A stretch of 64,000 bases of DNA from Streptomyces sp. NBC_00554 (GCF_041431135.1 NZ_CP107799.1:5084001-5148000), one strand, 5' to 3'. Numbered from the stretch's first letter, positions 1 through 9,442 are shown. The notes: generated by a model from the sequence alone, not told the origin. Translations and numbers: made by a program.

Positions 1-1979
1 GCGACTCCGACGCCGACCATGTACGCCAGGCCGTACGAGCCGGCCATGCCGACGACCGCCCATTGAGCGGGCAGAACCACGTAGCAGAGAGCCGAGGCGG
101 CGGCGTTCACCGCGGCCACGATGACCGTGTTGTAGAAGGGCGTGCGGGTGTCCTCGTAGGCGTAGAAGCCGCGCAGGACCACGTACTGCACCGAGAACGG
201 GATCAGGCCGAGGCCGAACGCCATGAGGACGTATCCCATGGACTGGGCGGCCGGGATGCTGCTGGAGCCGAAGAGCAGGGTGCACATCGGGATGCCCAGG
301 GCGACGAACATGAAGGCGACCGGGACGATCGCGACGGCCGAGGTGCGCAGGCCCTGGGAGATGTCGTCGCGGACGGCACCGGGATCGCCGTCGTGGGCGG
401 CTCGCGAGATCCTCGGCAGCATGGCCGCCATGACGGAGACCGTGATGATCGCCTGCGGCATGCCCCAGATCAGCTGGGCGTTGGAGTAGGCCATGATGCC
501 CGCGCCGCTCTTGCCGGACGCCTTGCCCGCCGCGGTGGCCAGCTGGGTGACGACGAGGACGCCCGCCTGGTTGGCGAGGACGAAGAGCACGGTCCACTTG
601 GCAAGCTGGACCGCCTTGCCGAGGCCGTGGCCCTTCCAGTCGAAGCGCGGGCGGAACCGGAAACCGGTCTCGCGCAGGTACGGGATCATCGCCAGGGCCT
701 GCACGACCAGGCCGAGCAGGGTGCCGATGCCGAGCAGGCGGATGCCCTCCGGCGGGATGTTGCTCACCGTCATGCCGGAGTCCGCTGCGGTCCCGTACAC
801 CCAGAGGAACATGCCGAAGGTGAAGATCATGACGATGTTGTTGAGGACCGGAGTCCACATCATCGCGCCGAACTTCCCGCGGGCGTTCAGGATCTGGCCC
901 ATGACCACATGGACACCCATGAAGAAGATCGTGGGCAGGCAGTAGCGGGCGAAGGAGACGGCGACGTTGTTCGACTCCGGATTGCTCGCGACGGAGTTCG
1001 ACATCAGCTGGATCAGTAGCGGTGCCGCGAAGACAGCGGCAGCGACGATCACGGCGAGGGCGACCATGACGAGGGTCAGCAGGCGGTTGGCGTAGGCCTC
1101 GCCGCCGTCCTCGTCGTCCTTCATGGATCGCACCAGCTGGGGCACGAAGACCGAGTTGAGTCCTCCGCCGACGGTGAGGATGTAGATCATCGTCGGCAGG
1201 GTGTAGGCCACGGTCCAGGTGTCGCCGAGTGTCGCGGCACCGAGAGCGGCCGTGATGATCATGGTGCGTACGAAACCGGTGAGCCGGGACACCAGTGTCC
1301 CCGCCGCCATCACCGCGCTCGATTGGAGCATCCCCGAAACACGCCCTCCGGACTTCTTCGGAGCGGACGCGGCCGCGGGGGGCGGAGCCTGTGGGGCGGC
1401 CGGAGCTGGTTCGGGGGCCGGTGACGGTACGCCGGGCGGACCGGCGTAGGGACGGCCGGCGCCCTGTCCCTGGTCGCGGAAGAGGTGGGCGAAGGCGTCG
1501 GGCTCGTGGTGCTGCTCGCCGGCCTGGGTGACCAGGTCGTCGACGCCCACGAACTGGGTGGTGGACGCGTTGTCGCCGTACGGAAGGTGCCGGGTCGGGC
1601 CCGCGGGCTCCGGCGGGGGCGTCTGGGCCCAGATGCGCGGATCGGGGGCGTACTGCGGCGTGGGCGGCTGGGCGTAGAGCGGAGGCTGCGGGTGATACGT
1701 GCCGGGGGGCGGCGGAGGGTGCGCGGCGCGGTCGTAGAGCGCCTCGGTCACCGGGTCCTGGGCGGAGAGGTCCTGTGCCCGGTAGGGGTCCTGGGTGTAG
1801 GCATCCTGGAAGTACATGTCCGCGGGGGGCCCCTGCGGCAGCTGCCCGGGCTCGGGCGGCGGGCCCTCGGGATAGCCCTCGGGGTAGCCGGAGTTCCCTG
1901 TGCCCTGGTCCGGGTAGCCCTCGGGGTAGCCCGAGCTGCCCGCGCCCTGACCGCGGTCACCCTCGTACGGCGCGTTCAT
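1..1979 (-). CDS. murJ: MurJ/MviN lipid II flippase, C-terminus beyond window
   Basis: Multidrug/oligosaccharidyl-lipid/polysaccharide (MOP) exporter of the MurJ/MviN family, which moves lipid II across the plasma membrane for peptidoglycan synthesis. Reading from the ATG at 1979, about 659 codons are visible and the frame stays open to base 1, so the C-terminus is missing. Residues 1 to about 210 are a Pro/Gly/Tyr/Gln-rich disordered region with GYPEGYP-type repeats. The membrane domain starts near residue 215 with the typical opening helix (AAGTLVSRLTGFVRT) followed by many hydrophobic helices. The stop of the DUF6049 gene lies 46 bp upstream on the same strand, so the two are probably co-transcribed. 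The murJ identification is firm; the role of the long cytoplasmic N-terminal extension is unknown. Confidence 0.95.
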   Translation of the reverse strand, partial: MNAPYEGDRGQGAGSSGYPEGYPDQGTGNSGYPEGYPEGPPPEPGQLPQGPPADMYFQDAYTQDPYRAQDLSAQDPVTEALYDRAAHPPPPPGTYHPQPPLYAQPPTPQYAPDPRIWAQTPPPEPAGPTRHLPYGDNASTTQFVGVDDLVTQAGEQHHEPDAFAHLFRDQGQGAGRPYAGPPGVPSPAPEPAPAAPQAPPPAAASAPKKSGGRVSGMLQSSAVMAAGTLVSRLTGFVRTMIITAALGAATLGDTWTVAYTLPTMIYILTVGGGLNSVFVPQLVRSMKDDEDGGEAYANRLLTLVMVALAVIVAAAVFAAPLLIQLMSNSVASNPESNNVAVSFARYCLPTIFFMGVHVVMGQILNARGKFGAMMWTPVLNNIVMIFTFGMFLWVYGTAADSGMTVSNIPPEGIRLLGIGTLLGLVVQALAMIPYLRETGFRFRPRFDWKGHGLGKAVQLAKWTVLFVLANQAGVLVVTQLATAAGKASGKSGAGIMAYSNAQLIWGMPQAIITVSVMAAMLPRISRAAHDGDPGAVRDDISQGLRTSAVAIVPVAFMFVALGIPMCTLLFGSSSIPAAQSMGYVLMAFGLGLIPFSVQYVVLRGFYAYEDTRTPFYNTVIVAAVNAAASALCYVVLPAQWAVVGMAGSYGLAYMVGVGV

Positions 1980-2025
1980 GGTTACCCCACCTCATCGTCC
2001 CCGGGCCCACCGGCCACGACATCGC

Positions 2026-4422
2026 TCAACGGTCCACTCTCTCACCCGTGCCGGACGGGTCCGCGCTTTCCGGTGCGGTGTCCGGTGTCGGGTCACTCGG
2101 GTGCTCCGGGTCGTCTGCCCCGGACTCCGTGCCGGACTCGCCCGCGGGGTGGTCCTGGGAGTCCTCGGTGTCCTCGGTGGCGTCCGCGTCTTCGTCCGCG
2201 CTCTCGTCCCTGCGAGCGTCCTCCTCGGCCTGCCGGGCGGCCGCGCGCTTGCGCTGCGTGTACATCCGGAATCCGGCGAGCACGAGCAGCAGGAAGCCGC
2301 CGCCGATGACCAGCATGACCGTCGAGGTGATCTCGGTGACCTTCACCTCGAAGGTGACGGGGTCGCCGTATTCCTGGCCGTCCTGTGTGTACAGCTGGGC
2401 GACCACCTTCACTGGGCCGTTGGCCTTGATCGAGGTGTCGAACTTCACCGACTGGCTGTGCTCGCCCGCGACGGTGATCGGCTGCTCGTCGTAGGGGCCG
2501 TCGCCGATCTTGAGGCGGGTGGGCTGCTGCGAGGTGAGGCGCAGGACCAGATGGTCGACGCCCTGCACGAGGTTGTTCTGCACGGTCACGGGGATCGTGG
2601 CGCTGCGACCGGAGAGCTTCGCGTCGGACTTCTCGATCAGTCTGACCAGGCCGGTGAGTTCGTTGAGGTACGACGAAACGCTTGCGCGGAAGGTAGCCGC
2701 CGGAACGGGCCGGCCGCGCCAGGACGTGGACATCCCCCGGTCCATCGCCCTGCCGAACGGAGTGACCACACGGGACTCGTCGGTGAGGATGACCTTGAAG
2801 TTGTCGAGACTCGTCTGCGTGTCCCGGATCCACTCGAAGGCCGACTGAGGCAGCTCCTGCTTGCGCAGCGAGGAGGGATACGAGGACTCGGCGGGCACCT
2901 TCGTGGTGGCACCCGGGTCCGGCTTGGCCTTGGCGGCCGCGGACAGGCTCTGGGACTCCGACCAGTTCCCGCCCTGGAGCGCCGTCAGTGCCTGCGCCAT
3001 CGACTGGGCCTGGCTCGCGGACGGCATGCGCTGCGGGGCGACCAGGATGCTGCGCTGCTTCTCCGGCTCCTGCAGGTTGATCGCCAGGCTCTGGGCCAGG
3101 AACTTCTGCACGGCGAGCGTGGAGCTGTCGGCCTTCGTCATGTCGCCCTGGAATGCGGTCGACAGCCGGGCGTCCGCGACCACCGCGGTCGTCCCGGCGC
3201 CGATGGGGCGGGCGGCGCTCGGCGTGTACGACAGCCCGCCCGTCTCGCGCAGGCTGTCGCTGCGGGCGATCACCTTGTCGGCGCCGGCGGAGGTGGCGAC
3301 CTTGACGATCGACGGGTCGAGGGCGCCGTCCGCGGGCCAGGCGAAGTCGGTGTTCGGCGTGACGTGGAGGATCGTGTCCACCGTGCTGGCGGCCACGTCC
3401 GTGGCGTCCTTGAGGTGACTCAGGGAGCCGGTGACGTTCGTGCCGTTGTGCGCCAGAGACGCCAGGTCGGGGTCGGCGAAGGGGAGGGCGACGACTTCCT
3501 TGTCCTCGACCGTCTTCTCCAGCTCGGCGAGCCACTGCTTGGCGATCGCCTGGTTCTTGCCTGCCGTGGTGGTGTCGCCGTCCTGAACCTGGTAGCTGCG
3601 CGTCATGGCGTCGACGGAAGCCAGCAGGTCCGGGTCGAGCACCCAGGTGACGTCCAGACTGCTGCCCAAGGACAACAGCTGATCCAGCCGGCCGCCCGGG
3701 GAGATCTCCTTGGCCAGGTCATCGTTCTCGAAGACGGGGGTCTGCTGCGCGTCCGACCCGGTCTCCGCCGTGAGGTGGACCGTGGAGATCAGTGGCCAGA
3801 GGTACGTCGTCTTCGTCTTCGTGTCCGCCGCATCCTCCTGCCAGGGCAGGAACGTCCGCTGGATGCCGAGGATCTGGTCCCACGACTGGGCGGCGGTCCG
3901 GCCCGTGAGGGAGACGCCGAGCTGGTAGACCCCGTCGGCGCCGAGATCCAGCTCATCGACGGGCACCGAGATGCTGAAGGACTGCGAGACGCCGACGACG
4001 AGCTCGGAGAACTTCGCTACGTACGTGCCGCCGACCTCCGAGCCGTCGAGACCCAACTGGAACCCGGTGCGCTTCGCGGCGCTGTCGATCGCGGAGCGGC
4101 TGTTGAGAGACGGACCCACCCGCACGCCCACATGGGCGTCTGTGACCGTCTGCTTGCCCTTGTTGGTGACCGTGCCGGAGACCGTGATGGTGTCGCCTGT
4201 CGTAGGGGCACTGGGACTGAGCGAGTCGATGGAGACATCGACCGTGCTGGACCCGGTGGCGTCGGCCACAGCGGTCTTCTCTGAGGCGTACGCGGACGTA
4301 CCGAGGGGCAGCTGGAGCAGCCCGGCCAGCAAGGGCACACCGGCGAGCAGTGCGCCGCTGCGCCGGAGCCACCGGCGGGCAGGTGAGGGACTCATCCCCT
4401 GGAAGTCTGCCGCCTCGGCCAC
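2026..4422 (-). CDS. DUF6049-type secreted/membrane-anchored protein
   Basis: Large exported protein of 798 aa from the GTG at 4422; an alternative ATG at 4395 removes nine residues. The N-terminus has a twin-Arg-like basic stretch (ARRWLRRSG) followed by a hydrophobic signal segment ending near SAYA. The body is mostly extracytoplasmic with no catalytic motif I can identify. A single transmembrane helix (VMLVIGGGFLLLVLAGF) lies near residue 705, followed by a basic stop-transfer and an acidic Asp/Glu/Ser-rich cytoplasmic tail. This matches the actinobacterial DUF6049 family, which usually sits between murJ and the CCA-transferase gene. The position suggests an envelope role connected to murJ, but the function is unknown. 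It is divergent from cca, with about 220 bp between them for both promoters. Confidence 0.8.
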   Translation of the reverse strand: MAEAADFQGMSPSPARRWLRRSGALLAGVPLLAGLLQLPLGTSAYASEKTAVADATGSSTVDVSIDSLSPSAPTTGDTITVSGTVTNKGKQTVTDAHVGVRVGPSLNSRSAIDSAAKRTGFQLGLDGSEVGGTYVAKFSELVVGVSQSFSISVPVDELDLGADGVYQLGVSLTGRTAAQSWDQILGIQRTFLPWQEDAADTKTKTTYLWPLISTVHLTAETGSDAQQTPVFENDDLAKEISPGGRLDQLLSLGSSLDVTWVLDPDLLASVDAMTRSYQVQDGDTTTAGKNQAIAKQWLAELEKTVEDKEVVALPFADPDLASLAHNGTNVTGSLSHLKDATDVAASTVDTILHVTPNTDFAWPADGALDPSIVKVATSAGADKVIARSDSLRETGGLSYTPSAARPIGAGTTAVVADARLSTAFQGDMTKADSSTLAVQKFLAQSLAINLQEPEKQRSILVAPQRMPSASQAQSMAQALTALQGGNWSESQSLSAAAKAKPDPGATTKVPAESSYPSSLRKQELPQSAFEWIRDTQTSLDNFKVILTDESRVVTPFGRAMDRGMSTSWRGRPVPAATFRASVSSYLNELTGLVRLIEKSDAKLSGRSATIPVTVQNNLVQGVDHLVLRLTSQQPTRLKIGDGPYDEQPITVAGEHSQSVKFDTSIKANGPVKVVAQLYTQDGQEYGDPVTFEVKVTEITSTVMLVIGGGFLLLVLAGFRMYTQRKRAAARQAEEDARRDESADEDADATEDTEDSQDHPAGESGTESGADDPEHPSDPTPDTAPESADPSGTGERVDR

Positions 4423-4644
4423 GCGCTCGCCCGTCCCTCGTCGTCGTCAGTGGTCGTCGGAATGTGCGTCCACGCATGGTAACGATGCGCGCTGAGGGGA
4501 AGTGCCGCGGACTGTGCCACAAGATCGGGGGACCGGGCCGAGTGTCCTGTATGTGTGCGTATTGGCCGTCGTACAGGGAGGGGTCGGCTGTGCACGTTTT
4601 ATGGAGGCGCCCGCGGGGGCCCCGGCCACGTACCCTTTTCTGTT

Positions 4645-6111
4645 GTGCCGAACGCCAACGAAGACAACCCCAGTGCCCTGAGTCAGGTGCAGCGCCGCGC
4701 AGTGAGTGAACTGCTGCGGGTGTCCCCTGTCGCCGACGAGCTCGCCCGCCGATTCCAGGAGGCCGGGTTCTCACTCGCGCTGGTGGGCGGCTCGGTCCGG
4801 GACGCGCTCCTTGGCCGGCTCGGCAACGACCTGGACTTCACGACCGACGCTCGCCCCGAGGACGTACTGAAGATCGTGCGGCCCTGGGCGGATGCCGTGT
4901 GGGAGGTGGGGATCGCCTTCGGCACAGTCGGCGCGCAGAAGGACGCTCGGGTGGGCGACGTACAGCAGTCGTTCCAGATCGAGATCACTACGTACCGCTC
5001 CGAGGCGTACGACCGGACCTCACGCAAGCCCGAGGTGTCCTACGGCGACTCCATCGAGGAAGATCTCGTGCGCCGTGACTTCACCGTGAACGCGATGGCC
5101 GTCGCGCTGCCGGAGAAGGAGTTCATCGACCCGCACGGGGGCCTGGACGACCTGTCCGGTCGCATCCTGCGCACGCCGGGTACCCCTGAGGCGTCCTTCT
5201 CCGACGATCCGCTGCGGATGATGCGGGCCGCGCGGTTCGCCGCACAGCTCGACTTCGAGGTTGCCCCCGAGGTGGTGGCCGCGATGACGGACATGGCGGG
5301 GCGCATCGAGATCGTCTCGGCCGAGCGGGTGCGGGACGAGCTGAACAAGCTGATTCTTTCCGCGCACCCGCGCAAGGGCCTGACGCTGCTCGTCGACACC
5401 GGGCTCTCCGACCATGTGCTGCCTGAGCTTCCCGCGCTGCGCCTGGAGCGCGACGAGCACCACCGGCACAAGGACGTCTACGAGCACACGCTGATCGTCC
5501 TGGAACAGGCGATGGAGCTGGAGGAGGACGGCCCCGACCTGATCCTCCGGCTCGCCGCGCTGCTGCACGACATCGGCAAGCCGAGGACGCGCCGCTTCGA
5601 GAAGGACGGGCGGGTCTCCTTCCACCACCATGAGGTGGTGGGCGCCAAGATGACCAAGAAGCGGATGACGGCGCTGAAGTACTCGAACGACCTCGTGAAG
5701 GATGTCTCGCGTCTGGTCGAACTCCACCTGCGCTTCCATGGGTACGGCACCGGAGAGTGGACGGACTCCGCGGTTCGCCGCTATGTACGCGACGCGGGCC
5801 CGCTCCTCGACCGGCTCCACAAGTTGACCCGCTCCGACTGCACCACCCGCAACAAGCGGAGGGCGACCGCGCTCTCCCGCGCGTACGACGGCCTGGAAGA
5901 ACGCATCGCGCAACTCCAGGAGCAGGAAGAGCTGGACTCGATCCGTCCCGACCTCGACGGCAACGAGATCATGGAGATCCTGGGCATCGGCCCCGGACCG
6001 GCCATCGGTCAGGCCTACAAGTTCCTGCTGGAGCTTCGGCTGGAGAACGGGCCGATGGAGCGTGACGCGGCCGTGTCGGCGCTGAAGGAGTGGTGGGCCG
6101 AGCAGAGCTGA
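4645..6111 (+). CDS. cca: CCA-adding tRNA nucleotidyltransferase / poly(A) polymerase family
   Basis: Class II nucleotidyltransferase with an HD domain that builds or repairs the 3' CCA end of tRNAs. I chose the GTG at 4645 (488 aa) because the family similarity begins there; the open frame extends 30 codons upstream without family features. The head domain shows GGSVRDALLG and the metal-binding LDFTTD motif near residues 50-70, then RRDFTVNAMA. The HD phosphohydrolase motif (LLHDIGKP) sits near residue 310. Actinobacterial members of this family include both CCA-adding enzymes and proteins discussed as poly(A) polymerases, so sequence alone does not settle specificity. It is divergent from the DUF6049 gene and followed by two parS sites. 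Confidence 0.93.
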   Translation: MPNANEDNPSALSQVQRRAVSELLRVSPVADELARRFQEAGFSLALVGGSVRDALLGRLGNDLDFTTDARPEDVLKIVRPWADAVWEVGIAFGTVGAQKDARVGDVQQSFQIEITTYRSEAYDRTSRKPEVSYGDSIEEDLVRRDFTVNAMAVALPEKEFIDPHGGLDDLSGRILRTPGTPEASFSDDPLRMMRAARFAAQLDFEVAPEVVAAMTDMAGRIEIVSAERVRDELNKLILSAHPRKGLTLLVDTGLSDHVLPELPALRLERDEHHRHKDVYEHTLIVLEQAMELEEDGPDLILRLAALLHDIGKPRTRRFEKDGRVSFHHHEVVGAKMTKKRMTALKYSNDLVKDVSRLVELHLRFHGYGTGEWTDSAVRRYVRDAGPLLDRLHKLTRSDCTTRNKRRATALSRAYDGLEERIAQLQEQEELDSIRPDLDGNEIMEILGIGPGPAIGQAYKFLLELRLENGPMERDAAVSALKEWWAEQS

Positions 6112-6131
6112 GGCTCTTGGATCGGGTCGAT

Positions 6132-6145
6132 GTTTCACGTGAAAC
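6132..6145. other. parS centromere site (ParB binding)
   Basis: Perfect GTTTCACGTGAAAC in the cca/MFS convergent gap. It lies at the centre of a longer perfect palindrome, 6123-6154 (16-nt arms), which could also work as a bidirectional terminator. In Streptomyces, ParB binds this sequence to load and segregate origin regions. Confidence 0.95.
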
Positions 6146-6173
6146 ATCGACCCGGGCTCCAGGAACGGGCGGT

Positions 6174-6187
6174 GTTTCACGTGAAAC
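6174..6187. other. parS centromere site (ParB binding)
   Basis: Second perfect GTTTCACGTGAAAC, 42 bp after the first, with a 24-bp perfect palindrome around it. Both lie between the convergent stops of cca (6111) and the MFS gene (6207). Confidence 0.95.
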
Positions 6188-6206
6188 ACCGCTCCTTGCT
6201 TTGCGG

Positions 6207-7484
6207 CTAAGGCGCCGCCCACCGGAGCTCGAAGCGAGCCAACGCGGCAGCCACCGCCGCGTAGAGCACCGCCACGGTGACGACAAGCGAAACCGAGCGT
6301 CCGTCGGGAGGCAGTATCAGTGCGGCTACTGCGGCCGCACCGACGAAGGCGACGTTGAACAGGACGTCGTAGACGGAGAAGATTCGGCCGCGGAAGCCGT
6401 CGTCGACCGAGGACTGCACGATCGTGTCCGTCGCGATCTTCGCGCCCTGTGTGGTCAGACCCAGGACGAATGCGGCGACCAGCATGGGAGCAGCGGCGAA
6501 CGGCAGGCCGAGTGCGGGCTCCAGGACGGCGGCAGCGCCGGCGCAGGCGACGATCCAGCCGCCGGGGCCCAGTCGTCCGGCTGCCCAGGGTGTCACCACG
6601 GCCGCGGCGAAGAATCCTGCCCCCGAAATACCCAAAGCCAGCCCCAGCAGTGCCAGCCCGTCGTCATCCGAGCCGGACGTCCAGGCGTACCGGCACAGCA
6701 TCAGCACCATGACGGTCAGGGCGCCGTAGCAGAAGCGCATCACCGTCATCGCCATGAGCGCCCAGGCCGCCTGTCGTCGTGCGGGCTCGGCCAGATGGCG
6801 CACGCCCGCCGCGAGGCCGCGCGCGGTGCCGGCGAGGGCCGTGGACAGCCTTGACGGCACCAACTCCCGGTCGGGTCCAAGCAGTTCCGGGGCAAGACGC
6901 AGAGAGGCGAGGGCCGAGCACAGATACAGGGCTGCCCCGACGAGGACGACCGCCGCGTCGGAGTCCGAGGCGACCAGCCGGACGACGAAGGCAAGCCCAC
7001 CGCCCATGGTCGCGGCGAGCGTGCCGGCGGTGGGCGACAGGGAGTTGGCCATCACCAGCCGCTCGGAGTCGACGACGCGGGGCAGCGCGGCCGAAAGGCC
7101 GGACAGGACGAAGCGGTTGACCGCGGTGACGCACAGAGCGGAGACGTAGAAGAGCCAGTCGGGGACATGGCTCAGCATCAGGACGGCCGTCACGCACGCC
7201 AGTGCCGCCCGCAGCAGGTTGCCGTACAGAAAGACCTGGCGGCGCCGCCAGCGGTCCAGCAGGACGCCCGCGAAGGGGCCGATGAGGGAGTACGGGAGCA
7301 GCAGTACCGCCATGGCGGAGGCGATCGAGCCGGCCGAGGTCTGCTTCTCCGGTGAGAAGACGACGTACGTGGCGAGCGCGACCTGGTAGACCCCGTCGGC
7401 GCCCTGGGACAGCAGCCGTACGCCGAGCAGACGCCTGAACCCCTGGAAGCGCAGGAGTACGCGCAGGTCACGTACGACAGCCAT
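6207..7484 (-). CDS. MFS transporter
   Basis: Major facilitator superfamily membrane protein of 425 aa, with about twelve hydrophobic helices and a positively charged loop after helix 2 (LLDRWRRRQVFLYGN), the typical MFS motif A region. I start at the ATG 7484 (MAVVRDLRVLL); the open frame extends 19 codons further upstream without similarity. The layout resembles MFS exporters of the MFS_3/enterobactin-exporter type, but substrate cannot be read from sequence. The gene follows ino1 on the same strand with a strong hairpin between them, so it likely has its own promoter. Confidence 0.85.
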   Translation of the reverse strand: MAVVRDLRVLLRFQGFRRLLGVRLLSQGADGVYQVALATYVVFSPEKQTSAGSIASAMAVLLLPYSLIGPFAGVLLDRWRRRQVFLYGNLLRAALACVTAVLMLSHVPDWLFYVSALCVTAVNRFVLSGLSAALPRVVDSERLVMANSLSPTAGTLAATMGGGLAFVVRLVASDSDAAVVLVGAALYLCSALASLRLAPELLGPDRELVPSRLSTALAGTARGLAAGVRHLAEPARRQAAWALMAMTVMRFCYGALTVMVLMLCRYAWTSGSDDDGLALLGLALGISGAGFFAAAVVTPWAAGRLGPGGWIVACAGAAAVLEPALGLPFAAAPMLVAAFVLGLTTQGAKIATDTIVQSSVDDGFRGRIFSVYDVLFNVAFVGAAAVAALILPPDGRSVSLVVTVAVLYAAVAAALARFELRWAAP

Positions 7485-7506
7485 GGAGCACAGCCTCACA
7501 TACGAG

Positions 7507-7539
7507 GAGGGTCCCCGGGCGGAATGCCCGGGGACCCTC
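7507..7539 (-). terminator. Rho-independent-like terminator after ino1
   Basis: Perfect 14-bp GC-rich stem (7507-7520 with 7526-7539) and a 5-nt loop, lying 23 bp past the ino1 stop and before the MFS start. No U-tract follows, which is common for Streptomyces terminators. Confidence 0.8.
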
Positions 7540-7562
7540 AACAGCCATCAACGAGACGGGCT

Positions 7563-8645
7563 TTAGCGCTCGACCTCGCCCTTGATGAACTTCTCGACGT
7601 TGGCGTAGGCCTCGTCGTCGAAGTACTGCACCGGCGGGGACTTCATGAAGTAGCTCGACGCGGAGAGGATCGGGCCGCCGATGCCGCGGTCCTTGGCGAT
7701 CTTCGCGGCGCGCAGGGCGTCGATGATGACACCCGCGGAGTTCGGGGAGTCCCAGACCTCGAGCTTGTACTCCAGGCTCAGCGGGACGTCGCCGAAGGCG
7801 CGGCCCTCGAGGCGGACGTACGCCCACTTGCGGTCGTCCAGCCACTGGACGTAGTCCGACGGGCCGATGTGGACGTTCTTCTCGCCCAGGTCGCGGTCGG
7901 GGATCTGCGAGGTGACGGCCTGCGTCTTCGAGATCTTCTTGGACTCGAGGCGGTCGCGCTCCAGCATGTTCTTGAAGTCCATGTTGCCGCCGACGTTGAG
8001 CTGCATGGTGCGCTCAAGACGGACACCGCGGTCCTCGAACAGCTTCGCCATCACACGGTGCGTGATGGTGGCGCCGACCTGCGACTTGATGTCGTCGCCG
8101 ACGATCGGGACGCCCGCCTCGGTGAACTTGTCCGCCCACTCCTTGGTGCCGGCGATGAAGACCGGGAGGGCGTTGACGAAGGCGACCTTGGCGTCGATGG
8201 CGCACTGGGCGTAGAACTTCGCCGCGTCCTCGGAACCGACGGGCAGGTAGCAGATGAGGACGTCGACCTGGCGGTCCTTGAGGATCTGGACGACGTCGAC
8301 CGGCTCCTCGGCGGACTCCTCGATGGTCATGCGGTAGTACTTGCCGAGACCGTCGAGGGTGTGACCGCGCTGGACCGTGACGCCCTTGTTCGGGACGTCG
8401 CAGATCTTGATGGTGTTGTTCTCGCTGGCACCGATGGCGTCGGAGAGGTCGAGGCCGACCTTCTTCGCGTCGACGTCGAAGGCGGCGACGAACTCGATGT
8501 CACGGACGTGGTACTCGCCGAACTGGACGTGCATCAGGCCGGGCACCTTGGCCGCCGGGTCGGCGTCCTTGTAGTACTCGACGCCCTGCACCAGCGAGGC
8601 GGCACAGTTGCCCACGCCGACAATGGCTACGCGAACCGAACCCAT
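7563..8645 (-). CDS. ino1: Inositol-3-phosphate synthase
   Basis: NAD-dependent cyclisation of glucose 6-phosphate to inositol 3-phosphate, the entry step for phosphatidylinositol and for mycothiol in actinobacteria. The 360-aa protein begins with a Rossmann motif (VAIVGVGNCAASLVQG) and matches the short actinobacterial/archaeal type of the enzyme across its length, including NALPVFI and the tetramerisation region QLNVGGNMDFKNM. It starts 43 bp after the PadR-type regulator on the same strand, so the two probably form one transcription unit ended by the 7507-7539 hairpin. The linked PadR protein is the obvious candidate regulator. Confidence 0.95.
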   Translation of the reverse strand: MGSVRVAIVGVGNCAASLVQGVEYYKDADPAAKVPGLMHVQFGEYHVRDIEFVAAFDVDAKKVGLDLSDAIGASENNTIKICDVPNKGVTVQRGHTLDGLGKYYRMTIEESAEEPVDVVQILKDRQVDVLICYLPVGSEDAAKFYAQCAIDAKVAFVNALPVFIAGTKEWADKFTEAGVPIVGDDIKSQVGATITHRVMAKLFEDRGVRLERTMQLNVGGNMDFKNMLERDRLESKKISKTQAVTSQIPDRDLGEKNVHIGPSDYVQWLDDRKWAYVRLEGRAFGDVPLSLEYKLEVWDSPNSAGVIIDALRAAKIAKDRGIGGPILSASSYFMKSPPVQYFDDEAYANVEKFIKGEVER

Positions 8646-8688
8646 TCCGATTGCTCCCTGTATGTACTGGTGAAACCCCGACCGGGTC

Positions 8689-9372
8689 TCACGTGGTGGT
8701 GTCGTCGGACGGATCCGGCCGGGAGCTGTCCCGGTGCCGGGGCAGGCCGCCCGCCTCGCCAGATGTGCTGTCCTGCTGAGCTGAGCCCTCGGAGGCGGAA
8801 CCCTTGACGTCCCGCCCCGCTCGCTCGCTCTCGATGAGCTCGTTCAGCCAGCGCACTTCGCGCTCCACGGACTCCATTCCGTGGCGCTGGAGCTCAAGCG
8901 TGTAGTCGTCGAGGCGCTCCCGGGTGCGCGCCAGAGAGGCGCGCATCTTCTCCAGGCGCTCCTCGAGGCGGCTGCGGCGGCCCTCCAGTACGCGCATGCG
9001 TACATCGCGTGACGTCTGCCCGAAGAAAGCGAAGCGAGCCGCGAAGTGCTCGTCCTCGTATGCGTCGGGACCCGTCTGGGAGAGCAGCTCCTCGAAGTGC
9101 TCCTTACCTTCCGCCGTCAATCGATAGACGATCTTGGCGCGACGCCCCGCAAGTGGAGCGGCGAGGGCGTCCTCGGGTGTGGCCCCCGGCTCCTCGATCA
9201 ACCAGCCGTTGGCGACCAGCGTCTTGAGGCAGGGGTAGAGCGTGCCGTAGCTGAAGGCACGGAACACACCCAGTGACGTGTTGAGTCGTTTGCGCAGCTC
9301 ATAGCCGTGCATCGGAGACTCGCGGAGCAGGCCGAGTACGGCGAACTCGAGGATCCCGGAACGCCGGCTCAT
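8689..9372 (-). CDS. PadR family transcriptional regulator
   Basis: Winged-helix PadR regulator of 227 aa. The N-terminal domain (ILEFAVLGLLRESPMHGYELRKRLN) is the classic PadR signature. A C-terminal helical region rich in Arg/Glu (residues about 120-180, RRSRLEERLEKMRASLARTRERL) probably forms the dimerising coiled coil, followed by a polar disordered tail. I start at the ATG 9372, which has GGAGG seven bases upstream; the longer open frame is unsupported. A near-perfect operator-like palindrome lies 52 bp upstream, which suggests autoregulation and joint control of ino1. The effector is unknown. Confidence 0.92.
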   Translation of the reverse strand: MSRRSGILEFAVLGLLRESPMHGYELRKRLNTSLGVFRAFSYGTLYPCLKTLVANGWLIEEPGATPEDALAAPLAGRRAKIVYRLTAEGKEHFEELLSQTGPDAYEDEHFAARFAFFGQTSRDVRMRVLEGRRSRLEERLEKMRASLARTRERLDDYTLELQRHGMESVEREVRWLNELIESERAGRDVKGSASEGSAQQDSTSGEAGGLPRHRDSSRPDPSDDTTT

Positions 9373-9423
9373 GTCGCCTCCTCCCTGTCGCTGTCTCCTC
9401 GGCACGGTCTTTATGCCGCGCTG

Positions 9424-9442
9424 ATGTATCGACTCGATACAT
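9424..9442. promoter_or_regulatory. Candidate PadR operator
   Basis: Perfect 19-bp inverted repeat ATGTATCGACTCGATACAT with a one-base centre. It carries the ATGT...ACAT ends typical of PadR operators and lies 52 bp upstream of the padR start. It is inferred to be the autoregulatory site. The rest of the 9373-9748 gap holds the small ORF listed next and otherwise nothing I recognise. Confidence 0.7.

Noticed and set aside
1978..4284. Very long open frames antisense to DUF6049, the PBP (9656-12487 minus), cyd genes and the nuclease (58247-60970 minus)
   Set aside because: High GC and the third-position bias of the real genes keep the antisense frames open; the translations are Arg/Gly/Pro/Ala-rich without domains.
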